Assembly: GCA_905234355.1 (NCBI GenBank)
Contig: CAJOHP010000070.1
Span: 1-32,604, forward strand
Direction of reading: 5' to 3'
DNA length: 32,604 bases
DNA from: an uncultured Prevotella sp.
Lineage (GTDB): Bacteria > Bacteroidota > Bacteroidia > Bacteroidales > Bacteroidaceae
This document shows, one piece after another, positions 8,139 to 15,504 of the stretch. Under the pieces are notes generated by a model, which saw nothing but the letters and a program-made list of their open reading frames with translations, had not been told where the DNA came from and did not search any database. The translations under genes were made by a program, and so were the position numbers. How positions within the stretch are numbered: the stretch's first letter is position 1; every line of letters starts with the position of its first letter.

Positions 8139-8666
8139 TTATTCCACTTGTGTGGAGTCGCCTTGCACGGCCATGACCGATATGATGGAGTCGGCAGTGC
8201 GTGCCCTGCTGTAGCCGTCGCTGAGCAGCTCGAGTGCGTCTTCCACCTGGTCGAATGCCACGGCGGGGTCTTCGTAGGTGTCGTGATAGGCGGCATAGTT
8301 GATGTCGTCGTTCTGCGGCTGTGCGGATCGCATGGACAGGTCCATGGCCTGGCCCAGTGCGAGCACCACGGCCACGACGGCGGCAGCTCTGAGCAGCGGT
8401 CGCAGTCGCTCGGCGATGCTCACCGTGCGTGCCTTCACCACGGGTGCGGCTTCTTCGGTGAGTGCGAGTATGCGCTCGTCGAAGTCGTCTCCCAGTGCGG
8501 GCTCGTCGGGCGTGAGGGCAGCGAAGAGCGGCGCGTAGCGTCGCAGCTGCCCGGGCACCTCTTCGGGGCTCTGGGCGAAGAAGGAGCGCAGTATCTGCTC
8601 TTCCTGCAAGGTGGTCTGGCACTGGAAGTAGCGCTCCACGAGTTGTTCTATGTACTTATAGTCCAT
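8139..8666 (-). CDS. Single-pass membrane protein, probable anti-sigma factor
   Basis: 175 aa. The N-terminal about 90 residues are acidic and helical (LVERYFQCQTTLQEEQILRS and FDERILALTEEAAP). One hydrophobic segment follows, AAAVVAVVLALGQAM (about residues 104-118), and then a short periplasmic tail of about 55 residues. The start overlaps the end of the ECF sigma gene by 11 bp, which implies coupled translation. Size, topology and position fit a membrane anti-sigma factor. The zinc anti-sigma HxxxCxxC signature is absent, so the sigma-binding mode would be non-canonical. No direct sequence family could be named. Confidence 0.65.
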   Translation of the reverse strand: MDYKYIEQLVERYFQCQTTLQEEQILRSFFAQSPEEVPGQLRRYAPLFAALTPDEPALGDDFDERILALTEEAAPVVKARTVSIAERLRPLLRAAAVVAVVLALGQAMDLSMRSAQPQNDDINYAAYHDTYEDPAVAFDQVEDALELLSDGYSRARTADSIISVMAVQGDSTQVE

Positions 8667-9174
8667 ATCTGTCGGTTTCTAAGAACTGCTGCCTGATGGT
8701 CTGGCGTGCCCGGAAGATGTTGACCTTCACTTGCTGCTCTGTGATGCCCATCACGGTGGCTATCTCTTTGTATGGCTTGCCCTCGATGTCTCTCAGCTGC
8801 ATGCATGTGCGCTGCTTCTCTGGCAGGCGGTCCATGAGCCTCTTGACCAGCTCCACGCGGTCGTTGGCTTCGGCCTGCACGGCGGGGTTGGCTGCGGCCG
8901 AGGGGTCGGGTGCATCGTGCTCGGCGGTGTCGAGGAGCTGGCTCCGGTTGTCCATGAGCTTCTGTCGGTCGAGTGCCAGGTGTCGGCATATCGATGTGGC
9001 GAACGCCTCCATAGACGCTATCTCGTCCCACTGCTCGCGCCGGTTCCACAGCTTGATGAGTGTCTCCTGCACGACATCCTCTGCCTCCGCACGATTGAGA
9101 GTGATGCGGAGTGCAACCCTGAAGAGCATGTCCTTCAGCGGCAACACATCGTTTCGAAAGCTCACTTTCTTCAT
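8656..9174 (-). CDS. ECF-type RNA polymerase sigma factor
   Basis: 172 aa. Region 2 is seen in LFRVALRITLNRAEAEDVVQ followed by ETLIKLWNRREQW. Region 4 is seen in LPEKQRTCMQLRDIEGKPYK followed by EIATVMGITEQQVKVNIFRA. There is no region 1 or 3, as expected for the ECF group, and the length is typical. It heads a three-gene minus-strand operon (sigma, probable anti-sigma, DUF4252-like). ECF operons usually transcribe themselves, but no clean consensus promoter is visible upstream, so a self-recognised promoter is plausible. Confidence 0.95.
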   Translation of the reverse strand: MKKVSFRNDVLPLKDMLFRVALRITLNRAEAEDVVQETLIKLWNRREQWDEIASMEAFATSICRHLALDRQKLMDNRSQLLDTAEHDAPDPSAAANPAVQAEANDRVELVKRLMDRLPEKQRTCMQLRDIEGKPYKEIATVMGITEQQVKVNIFRARQTIRQQFLETDRYGL

Positions 9175-9427
9175 CCTCTCTGTTATGTATGACGACTGAG
9201 GTGGGGCAAATGTTACAAGCGCACCTCACTTTTTTTTCTTATCTCGTGGCGAAATGTGCATTTAGCTGCAAAAATATACATAATAGTTGATACTGCAAAG
9301 ATTATAGGCCATAAAATGACCTTATGTGCTTGTTGTGCCCACCGTCGTGTGAAGGGTGGGACTTTCGTCTTTTCTCTTTAATATAACTGAACTTTCCCAC
9401 CCCCATAAAGGAAGTAAAGTCTTTGTC

Positions 9428-9601
9428 TATCAAGAATTAGAGAATTAGAGAATTTACCCATGAAAAGAATTGACAAGAATTTTCCGTCGCATGCGTCAGG
9501 AAACTTACGAAATGAAAACGCCCCACGGTTTCTTCTCTAATTCCTCTAAATTCTTAGTAAGAATAAAATTCTCTAATTCTCTAATTCACTAATTCTTGAT
9601 A
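9428..9601. repeat. MITE-like inverted repeat built of AGAATTAG units
   Basis: The left arm 9428-9455 starts TATCAAGAATTAG and continues with AGAATTAG units. The right arm 9567-9601 is its reverse complement with one extra 8-base unit. Arms of 28-35 bp enclose about 110 bp without a gene, including a degenerate inner copy near 9537-9553. The surrounding gap 9175-9656 otherwise holds only an 8-bp inverted repeat (GGGTGGGA 9354-9361 with TCCCACCC 9395-9402) and the upstream region of the ECF operon. Confidence 0.75.
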
Positions 9602-9656
9602 AATAAGATGGGAAACTTTAATTACTTATATGGTGATACCCTTGTGCCGTGCGTGT

Positions 9657-12626
9657 TCAGAACAGGTCGTCGATGTCGAAGTCGTCGCTGCCGGTGGCGG
9701 GGGTCTCGGCATCGTCGGCAGGCAGCTCTTCCTCCTCGTCGGCAGAGCGCACGGGGGGCATGTCGGTGGGTATCTGCAGCAGTTCCTCGTTGCTGACAGG
9801 CAGGGGGAGGAAGGTGGCGTTGTAGAAGTCGTCGTAGTCCTTATAGCTGTATCGGGAGCCGATGAGGGCTAGGTTGTGGGTGCTGATGACGAGTGAGCGG
9901 CACTTGCGCACCACCTGCCGCATGTGTTCGTCGGCATGGAGCTGACGGGCGTACTGCAGAGCCTCGTCGAAGTTGAGGAACCCGCTGATGGTCATGCGGT
10001 GCAGGCCCTTGTCGTCGTCGATGGTGATGTCGAAGTTGCGCACCATGAAGTTGGAGAAGTTGTAGCGTGCCATCTCGTAGAGCAGCTGGTTCTCAGCCGT
10101 GTTGTAACGGCCGTCGGTGGCCGTCTCTGCAAGCGAGTCGGGCTGGTAGGCGAGGATGAAGAGAAACTCGGTGTTGCGCTCGGCCGATAGTGTGTCTGTG
10201 CTAGTAGAGTCATCGGCCAGTGTGAGGTCGCGTCGTGTCCAGATGTCGTCGAGGTCGAACTTACCGCCGTAGAGCGTCCGTCCCTCCTGCACGCCCTTGA
10301 TGATCATGCCCGCCATCTCGGTGACCTCGCTCTGCGGATATTTCTCTACGACGGTGGTGAGTCGCTCCACGCAGCCCTTGGCATCGCCGTTGTTCAGATG
10401 GCTCAGTCCGTCGATGAAGAGGAACTTCGGCCGGTTCTCACCCAGGGGGAAGCGCTGTTCGGAGAGGAGCGCGTTGGCCGCCACCTCATCGTGGCGGTCG
10501 TGCCGGAAGGCGTCGTAGGTAGCAGCATAGAGCGAGTCTTCGATGTGCTCGCCGAAGCGTGCGTTCTCCACGAAGTAGGGGTCGGTCAGCAGGATAGTCC
10601 ACTCACTCTCCGGATAGTCGGCCTGCAGATGGGTGAGGCATGCCTGTGCCGTGTCGTGGTCGCCGCGTCGTGAGTAGAGCAGGAAGAGGTGATACCACAC
10701 GAGGTCCATCTGTGTGTAGTCGGGATACTGTGTGGTGAGCCTGAGCAGCTGTTTCTCGGAGAGTCGCAGGTTGTCGAGCTTGTCCTTGAAGATGACGCCC
10801 GAGTTGTAGAGCCCGTCCATGATGATGAGGTTGCTGGCCTGCACCTGCTCCTCAGTGAAAGGTATCTGTGCGAGATAGTACTCTCGGTTGTGGGGGTCGT
10901 TGGCCAGGGTGTCCTCGGGCTGTGCCTCGTCGTCAGCAGCGATGGAGTCGGCCCCTGCAGCCAGTGCGTCGTTCCCCTCGAGTGCGCCGCCCTGTGCGAG
11001 TGCCGTGGAGTCTTCCGCCTCAGGCTGAGGCATGTCGAGGCTCACGACGGTCTGGTTCTGCCGTCGCCAGTTGTCCACGTTATCGCGTTTTCCCCAAAGC
11101 TTCTGGAACTGCTGCTTGCCCTGATTGACCGCCGTGGGATTGTAGAAGTACCACAGTCCGTCCTTCCCCGTAGTGGCTGTCGATGGCGGTGTGTTTGCGG
11201 GCCGCTGCTGTCGGTTGCCCACGACCGTCTGCTTCTGCAGGGCCTGCTCCACCTCAGCCTCCCGGGCCTTGTCGCGTTCCTCCTTCTCCTTCTTCTTCAG
11301 TGCCTCGATGACGCGGTCGATGGCAGCCAGGCGCTCCTCCTCGGGCATCTTGGCCAGTGCCTGTAGCGAGTCCTGCAGATAGACGGCATCGGTGTGTGGC
11401 ACGAGCTCATCGAGCACCTTGGAACGGCGTGACAGCTCCTCGTAGTCGGGCCGGTCCTTGTCGAGCAGGCCGATGGCCTCGCCGTAGCATCGCTGGGCGT
11501 CGTTATACTTCTCGCGCACCCAGTAGAGGTCGCCCAGGCGTAGCAGGAGCACGCCTTTCTCTATGCCGCTGCGCGTGGCCTTCTCGTTGCCCTGCTCATA
11601 GGCGTCGATGGCCCGTAGGGTGTCGCGCTGCATGAGGTAGATGTTGCCCATGGCGTAGTAGACCTGGTCCAGGTAGTCCTTGTTCTTGTCGCTGGCGGCC
11701 ATGCGCTTCAGTCGCGATATCATGGAGCGGTAGTTGCCCTCGGCGAGCACCTCGGTCTGCGCTATGCGTGCGTTGAACTCCAGCTCGTATGGCGGGTTCT
11801 GTGCCACCACCTTCCTGTAGGCTTTATAGGCCAGTTCGCGGTGTCCGAGCTGTGCCTCCATCTGGCCCATGAGAAACCACATCCGTGCCTTCTGCGTCTT
11901 GCGCCGCTCGTGCTTGATGGCACGTCGCAGGTAGGGCACAGCGCGCTCATAGTCCTTGCTACGTGCGAGATAGTTGGCCATGGCAGCGTCCCAGTCCTTT
12001 CGTGCGCGGTAGTCTATGGAGTCGCGGTTCATGTTGCGTATGACGTCCTCGGCGTCGTAGAGCCAGTCGAGCTCAGTATAGCTCTGTGCGAGCCATGCGC
12101 GTGCCACGCCGTTGATGGCTGGCTGTGTCTGGTAGAGCCTGCTCATATAGGCGAAGGTGGCGGCGGCCTCGTCGAAGGCTCCTTTCTGAAACTGCGACTT
12201 GCCGAGCAGCATCCATGCTTTCCAGAGGAAGGGGTTGTACTCGCGCCGTGAGAGCCACTCCTTGTCCTTTGCTGTCTTGCGTCGCGACTTGTTCCATGTG
12301 GGCTTGCCCTTGATGCTGTGCTGCTTGATGGTCTTCTCGCTCTTCTCTATGGCGCGGTCGAAGTTGCCCTTGCCCAGGTCACGACTCGACTTGTTGCCCA
12401 CGGTGTTGACGGGCAACGGCTCGGTGTAGTTGTCCTTGTTGCCCTTCTCTTTCTCCAGGGCTCCGTCGATGTAGGCAAGCTTGCCGTTATAATAAGTGTT
12501 ATAACGTGCGGTGAAGGAGTGCCACCAGCGGTTGCGTCCGGTGTTCTTGTGCGTAGAGCATCCTGCCACTGCCATGAGGACAACGGCAAGGAAGAGCATG
12601 ATGAGGCTATGAGGCGTTCTACGCAT
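9657..12626 (-). CDS. porW: T9SS / gliding lipoprotein PorW (SprE-like), TPR-rich
   Basis: About 989 aa from the ATG at 12626. The open frame runs further upstream, but those residues are shadow sequence overlapping the small protein gene. The start MRRTPHSLIMLFLAVVLMAV leads into a lipobox ending AGC, so it is a lipoprotein. Directly after come NKN-type residues and ARYNTYYNGKLAYIDG, matching the SprE/PorW opening (xxYNxYFNGxxAY). Several tetratricopeptide-like helical repeats follow (about 180-480), then a charged linker, a second TPR-like block and a very acidic end (DDFDIDDLF). PorW/SprE is required for type IX secretion and links the outer-membrane translocon to the PorLM motor. Two likely T9SS substrates are encoded nearby (14216-15025 and 21105-23252). 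Confidence 0.85.
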   Translation of the reverse strand: MRRTPHSLIMLFLAVVLMAVAGCSTHKNTGRNRWWHSFTARYNTYYNGKLAYIDGALEKEKGNKDNYTEPLPVNTVGNKSSRDLGKGNFDRAIEKSEKTIKQHSIKGKPTWNKSRRKTAKDKEWLSRREYNPFLWKAWMLLGKSQFQKGAFDEAAATFAYMSRLYQTQPAINGVARAWLAQSYTELDWLYDAEDVIRNMNRDSIDYRARKDWDAAMANYLARSKDYERAVPYLRRAIKHERRKTQKARMWFLMGQMEAQLGHRELAYKAYRKVVAQNPPYELEFNARIAQTEVLAEGNYRSMISRLKRMAASDKNKDYLDQVYYAMGNIYLMQRDTLRAIDAYEQGNEKATRSGIEKGVLLLRLGDLYWVREKYNDAQRCYGEAIGLLDKDRPDYEELSRRSKVLDELVPHTDAVYLQDSLQALAKMPEEERLAAIDRVIEALKKKEKEERDKAREAEVEQALQKQTVVGNRQQRPANTPPSTATTGKDGLWYFYNPTAVNQGKQQFQKLWGKRDNVDNWRRQNQTVVSLDMPQPEAEDSTALAQGGALEGNDALAAGADSIAADDEAQPEDTLANDPHNREYYLAQIPFTEEQVQASNLIIMDGLYNSGVIFKDKLDNLRLSEKQLLRLTTQYPDYTQMDLVWYHLFLLYSRRGDHDTAQACLTHLQADYPESEWTILLTDPYFVENARFGEHIEDSLYAATYDAFRHDRHDEVAANALLSEQRFPLGENRPKFLFIDGLSHLNNGDAKGCVERLTTVVEKYPQSEVTEMAGMIIKGVQEGRTLYGGKFDLDDIWTRRDLTLADDSTSTDTLSAERNTEFLFILAYQPDSLAETATDGRYNTAENQLLYEMARYNFSNFMVRNFDITIDDDKGLHRMTISGFLNFDEALQYARQLHADEHMRQVVRKCRSLVISTHNLALIGSRYSYKDYDDFYNATFLPLPVSNEELLQIPTDMPPVRSADEEEELPADDAETPATGSDDFDIDDLF

Positions 12627-12648
12627 TCTATTATGTATTAACGCATCC

Positions 12649-12846
12649 TCAGGCGTTTTTATTGCCCTGCTGTCTTTTTTTCTCTTCCATGAGACAGGCA
12701 ATCTTGCAGGAGCCGTCGTTCTTGCTGGTGCAGGTGGCGCAGTCGTCGCCCTCGACGATGGGGTCGTCGGTGCTGCCCCATGAGGCGATGGCGGCCACGA
12801 CACCCAGTGCCACGATGGCGATGACGCATATCAGAAGGAAGGACAT
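12649..12846 (-). CDS. Small Cys-rich single-pass membrane protein
   Basis: 65 aa. A hydrophobic N-terminal helix (LLICVIAIVALGVVAAIA) is followed by an acidic stretch and CATCTSKNDGSCKIAC, i.e. CxxCx6Cx3C, then a basic tail. Four cysteines after one membrane segment suggest a metal or Fe-S site or disulfides, similar in style to FeoB-associated Cys-rich proteins, though no feoB is near. It sits 30 bp after aroA and 22 bp before porW on the same strand, so it is likely cotranscribed. The function is unknown. Confidence 0.75.
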   Translation of the reverse strand: MSFLLICVIAIVALGVVAAIASWGSTDDPIVEGDDCATCTSKNDGSCKIACLMEEKKRQQGNKNA

Positions 12847-12876
12847 GGTATGTGCGTGCTTCTTTCTTCTTGCTTC

Positions 12877-14133
12877 TTACTTCTCACTAATCCCGAAGCC
12901 GGCGCGTGCGAGGTCGTCCCAGTAGTGTGGGTACGACTTGCTGACCACTTCGGGATGGCGTATGTCCACGGTCTGTCGCAGTGCCACGGGTGCGAAGGCC
13001 ATGGCCATGCGATGGTCCTCGTAGGTGTCGATGACTGGAGGTGTATGGGCTACGTCGCACCGCTCGCCGTCCCAGCAGAGTTCGCGTCCTTCCCTGTCTT
13101 GCAGCACATATCCGAGCTTGCGCATCTCGGTCTTGAGGGCCTCTATGCGGTCGGTCTCCTTGATCTTGAGTGTCTGTAGCCCCGTAAAGCGGAAAGGCAC
13201 GCCCATCAGCGCACAGGTGACGACGAAGGTCTGTGCCATGTCGGGCTGTCCGGAGAAGTCATACTCCATGCGGGGCACGCATCGCCCGTTTTTCCTGAGT
13301 GTGACGGTGGTGGGCGTGCCCGGTCGTCGGCTTCCGAACTTTGTCTTCACGCCCAGGAGGCTGAAGATGTATCTGACGGAGGAGTCGCCCTGCTTCGATC
13401 CGTCCATGAGTCCGCTGAGCGTTACCTGTGCATCAGGCTCCTTGCTCAGAGCCACTATCTCATACCAGTAGCTGGCAGCGCTCCAGTCGTTTTCTATGGT
13501 GTAGGGCCTGGGCTCGTAGGGTTTGGGCTTGACCATGATGGCATCGGTGCTGATCCAGTCGGCATCGGCCCCAAACTCGCGCATGGTCCACAGCGTGAGG
13601 TCGATGTATGGCCGGGAGATGATGGTGCCCTTGAGTCGCAGTTCGAGTCCGGCGCTGAGCACCGGTCCGATGAGCAGCAGTGCCGAGATGTATTGCGAGC
13701 TCACGTTGCCCGGCACCTCGAGCGGGCCTCCCTGCAGCTGCTTGCCCCTGATGACGAGTGGGGGGAAGCCCTCCTCGCCCGCATAGCAGATGTCGGCTCC
13801 TAAGCGTCGCAGCGCGTCGACGAGTGGCTGTATGGGCCGGTGCCGCATACGCTCCGTGCCAGTGATGGTATGGCAGCCGCTGTCGGTGGCAGCGAGCAGT
13901 GCGGTCATGAAGCGCATGGCCGTGCCCGCGGCCTTGATGTCGATGACGTCGGGCATGTGCTCGAGTGCCCGGCTGACGACCTCCGTGTCGTCGCACACGC
14001 TGAGGTTTGTAGGCAGGATGCGGCATCCTGAGAGTGCGTGGATGATAAGTGCACGGTTGGAGATGCTCTTCGATGCCGGCAGGTCAATGTCGGCCTGCAG
14101 CCGCTGCGGTGGGGTGATGGTGTATGTGCTCAT
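12877..14133 (-). CDS. aroA: 3-phosphoshikimate 1-carboxyvinyltransferase (EPSP synthase)
   Basis: 418 aa from the ATG at 14133 (MSTYTITPP). An in-frame ATG at 14160 lies inside the upstream terminator hairpin and is unlikely. It joins PEP to shikimate-3-phosphate in chorismate synthesis. Family motifs in order: LPASKSISNRALIIHAL (phosphate/PEP binding), AGTAMRFMTALLAA, RPIQPLVDALRRLGADI, NVSSQYISALLLIGP, SDWSAASYWYEIVA-like (here NDWSAASYWYEIVA), LKIKETDRIEALKTEM and DHRMAMAFAPVAL. Length is near the usual 420-440 aa. It heads the aroA - small Cys protein - porW cluster. No consensus promoter is visible in the short gap upstream, which holds the previous gene's terminator. Confidence 0.97.
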   Translation of the reverse strand: MSTYTITPPQRLQADIDLPASKSISNRALIIHALSGCRILPTNLSVCDDTEVVSRALEHMPDVIDIKAAGTAMRFMTALLAATDSGCHTITGTERMRHRPIQPLVDALRRLGADICYAGEEGFPPLVIRGKQLQGGPLEVPGNVSSQYISALLLIGPVLSAGLELRLKGTIISRPYIDLTLWTMREFGADADWISTDAIMVKPKPYEPRPYTIENDWSAASYWYEIVALSKEPDAQVTLSGLMDGSKQGDSSVRYIFSLLGVKTKFGSRRPGTPTTVTLRKNGRCVPRMEYDFSGQPDMAQTFVVTCALMGVPFRFTGLQTLKIKETDRIEALKTEMRKLGYVLQDREGRELCWDGERCDVAHTPPVIDTYEDHRMAMAFAPVALRQTVDIRHPEVVSKSYPHYWDDLARAGFGISEK

Positions 14134-14144
14134 AGATAGCGTTG

Positions 14145-14182
14145 AAAAAAGAGGGCACAATCACTTGTGATGTGCCCTCTGT
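14145..14182 (-). terminator. Intrinsic terminator after the small T9SS cargo gene
   Basis: AGAGGGCACA and TGTGCCCTCT pair, with ATCAC/GTGAT inside and a one-base bulge. On the minus strand the stem is followed by TTTTTT (14145-14150). A separate 14-base perfect palindrome, CTGCCCGCGGGCAG (14197-14210), lies between this terminator and the stop codon of the gene. Confidence 0.88.
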
Positions 14183-14215
14183 GTCGGTAGTATTATCTGC
14201 CCGCGGGCAGGGTCC

Positions 14216-15025
14216 TTACTTCACAGTGACCTTCTCGCCGCCCACGACGTAGATGCCGCGCTGCAGTCCGTTGGTAGCCTGTGAGGCGCTGACCTGACGG
14301 CGCACGAGGTTGCCCTTGAGGTCGTAGACGTCTACTGTGCCGTTCTTCTTAGCCGTCACGCTGGCAATGGCGGTCACCTCGCCAGCTGTGGCGTGCTTGA
14401 TGCGCAGCTCCTTAGCCGTGGCCGACTGTGCCTCCCAGTTGAATCCGCAACGTGTGGGAAGGAAGGTCTTGTCGGCCTCGGTGCGCACGAGCACAGCCTC
14501 GAGCGGGTAGACGTCCTGCTGTGCGGGGATGCCGTAGCGTCCCTCCTTGGTCATGCTCTCCCAGCTGCTTCCGAAGACGACGGTGTTGCCGGCCTTGTCG
14601 CTCATAGTGACGGCCTGCAGCTCAGTGCCGATGCGCATGGCCTCGGTGCTGCGTGCACGCAGATACTGTGCCTTGGGCGAGTAGATGAGGTAGGGCTGTC
14701 CGGCCTCGATGCCCTCGCTGGTGCAGTCTACGAAGTAAAGCGTGAGCGTGGTGCCCTCCTGCTTCATGCCGGCGAAGCGCTCCAGGCGCACGTCGCCAGC
14801 CACCTCGGCGAGCTGCTCGGCACTCATCGACATGGGCAGGCAGATGGTGTTGTAGCCTGCGAAGAGATAGCGGTTGAGCTGCACAGGCTGTGCGGCCGTC
14901 TGCAGATGCTGGACATTGAGTCGTGCCGATTCGGTGTAGACCTGACTAACTTTTGCCTTTGTCTGTGCGACAGCCTGTGTCGACAGAGTGGCGGCAGCCA
15001 TGATTGCAAGTACAATGTGTTTCAT
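14216..15025 (-). CDS. Secreted protein with T9SS C-terminal sorting domain
   Basis: 269 aa. The signal peptide is MKHIVLAIMAAATLSTQAVA followed by Q. The middle (about 25-195) is beta-rich without a family I recognise; it holds RYLFAGYNTICLPMSMSAEQ near the start. The last 65 residues look like a type A T9SS sorting domain: NGTVDVYDLKGNLVRRQV, then LQRGIYVVGGEKVTVK. Such proteins cross the outer membrane by T9SS and are attached to the surface or released. It is a single-gene unit with its own terminator (14145-14182). A weak -7-like TAATATTG lies at 15070-15077 on the minus strand. Confidence 0.8.
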   Translation of the reverse strand: MKHIVLAIMAAATLSTQAVAQTKAKVSQVYTESARLNVQHLQTAAQPVQLNRYLFAGYNTICLPMSMSAEQLAEVAGDVRLERFAGMKQEGTTLTLYFVDCTSEGIEAGQPYLIYSPKAQYLRARSTEAMRIGTELQAVTMSDKAGNTVVFGSSWESMTKEGRYGIPAQQDVYPLEAVLVRTEADKTFLPTRCGFNWEAQSATAKELRIKHATAGEVTAIASVTAKKNGTVDVYDLKGNLVRRQVSASQATNGLQRGIYVVGGEKVTVK

Positions 15026-15154
15026 ACGCTTATATGTTTTTATGATGTTTATGTTGACGATTCGTTCTGCAATATTACAAAAAATTCTGCTGTTGCGAGC
15101 GTTTTATCCCCATTATTTAATCTTTTTTAATAGAACAGCTTATCCTTCGGTAAC

Positions 15155-15348
15155 GGGGGACTGGCTTTATGCCTGTTCGCCATTGTCCCTCCACGTGTCT
15201 GCGCCACCCGGCGTAGGGACTGGCTTTATGCCTGTCCGCCATTGCCCCTCCCGTATCTGCGCCACCCGCCATAGGGTCTCGGACAGGCATAAAGCCCGTC
15301 CCTACGGCGTATCGCACTGCTGACAGGCATAAAGCGCGTCCCTACGGC
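15155..15348. repeat. Four-copy intergenic repeat, two direct and two inverted
   Basis: The core GGGACTGGCTTTATGCCTGT occurs at about 15158-15175 (diverged first bases) and 15217-15235. Its reverse complement GACAGGCATAAAGC[C/G]CGTCCC occurs at 15282-15302 and 15322-15342. The copies can fold into large hairpins. No gene is present between 15026 and 15504; the rest of that stretch holds the malQ terminator and AT-rich sequence. Confidence 0.85.
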
Positions 15349-15380
15349 AGACGACGTGAATAAGTGAACAAGAAAAGAAA

Positions 15381-15450
15381 CTGCCCGGCACCGCGATGGA
15401 AAGGAAGGTGTGTGTGTGTCACTAGAAGTGGAGAAGCGGTGCCGGGGCAG
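15381..15450 (-). terminator. Long-loop hairpin downstream of malQ
   Basis: CTGCCCGGCACCGC (15381-15394) pairs with GCGGTGCCGGGGCAG (15436-15450), with one bulged base and a 41-base loop. On the minus strand a T-rich TTTCTTTTCTT follows. The loop is longer than usual for an intrinsic terminator. Confidence 0.6.
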
Positions 15451-15504
15451 CAGTCATGTGTTTTTAGTTAGTATCGTTAGAAGTATAGGTTACATGGTGG
15501 GGTG

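Noticed and set aside
12627..12803. N-terminal extension of PorW
   Set aside because: The extra 59 residues overlap the small membrane protein gene in another frame, and the lipoprotein signal begins at 12626.
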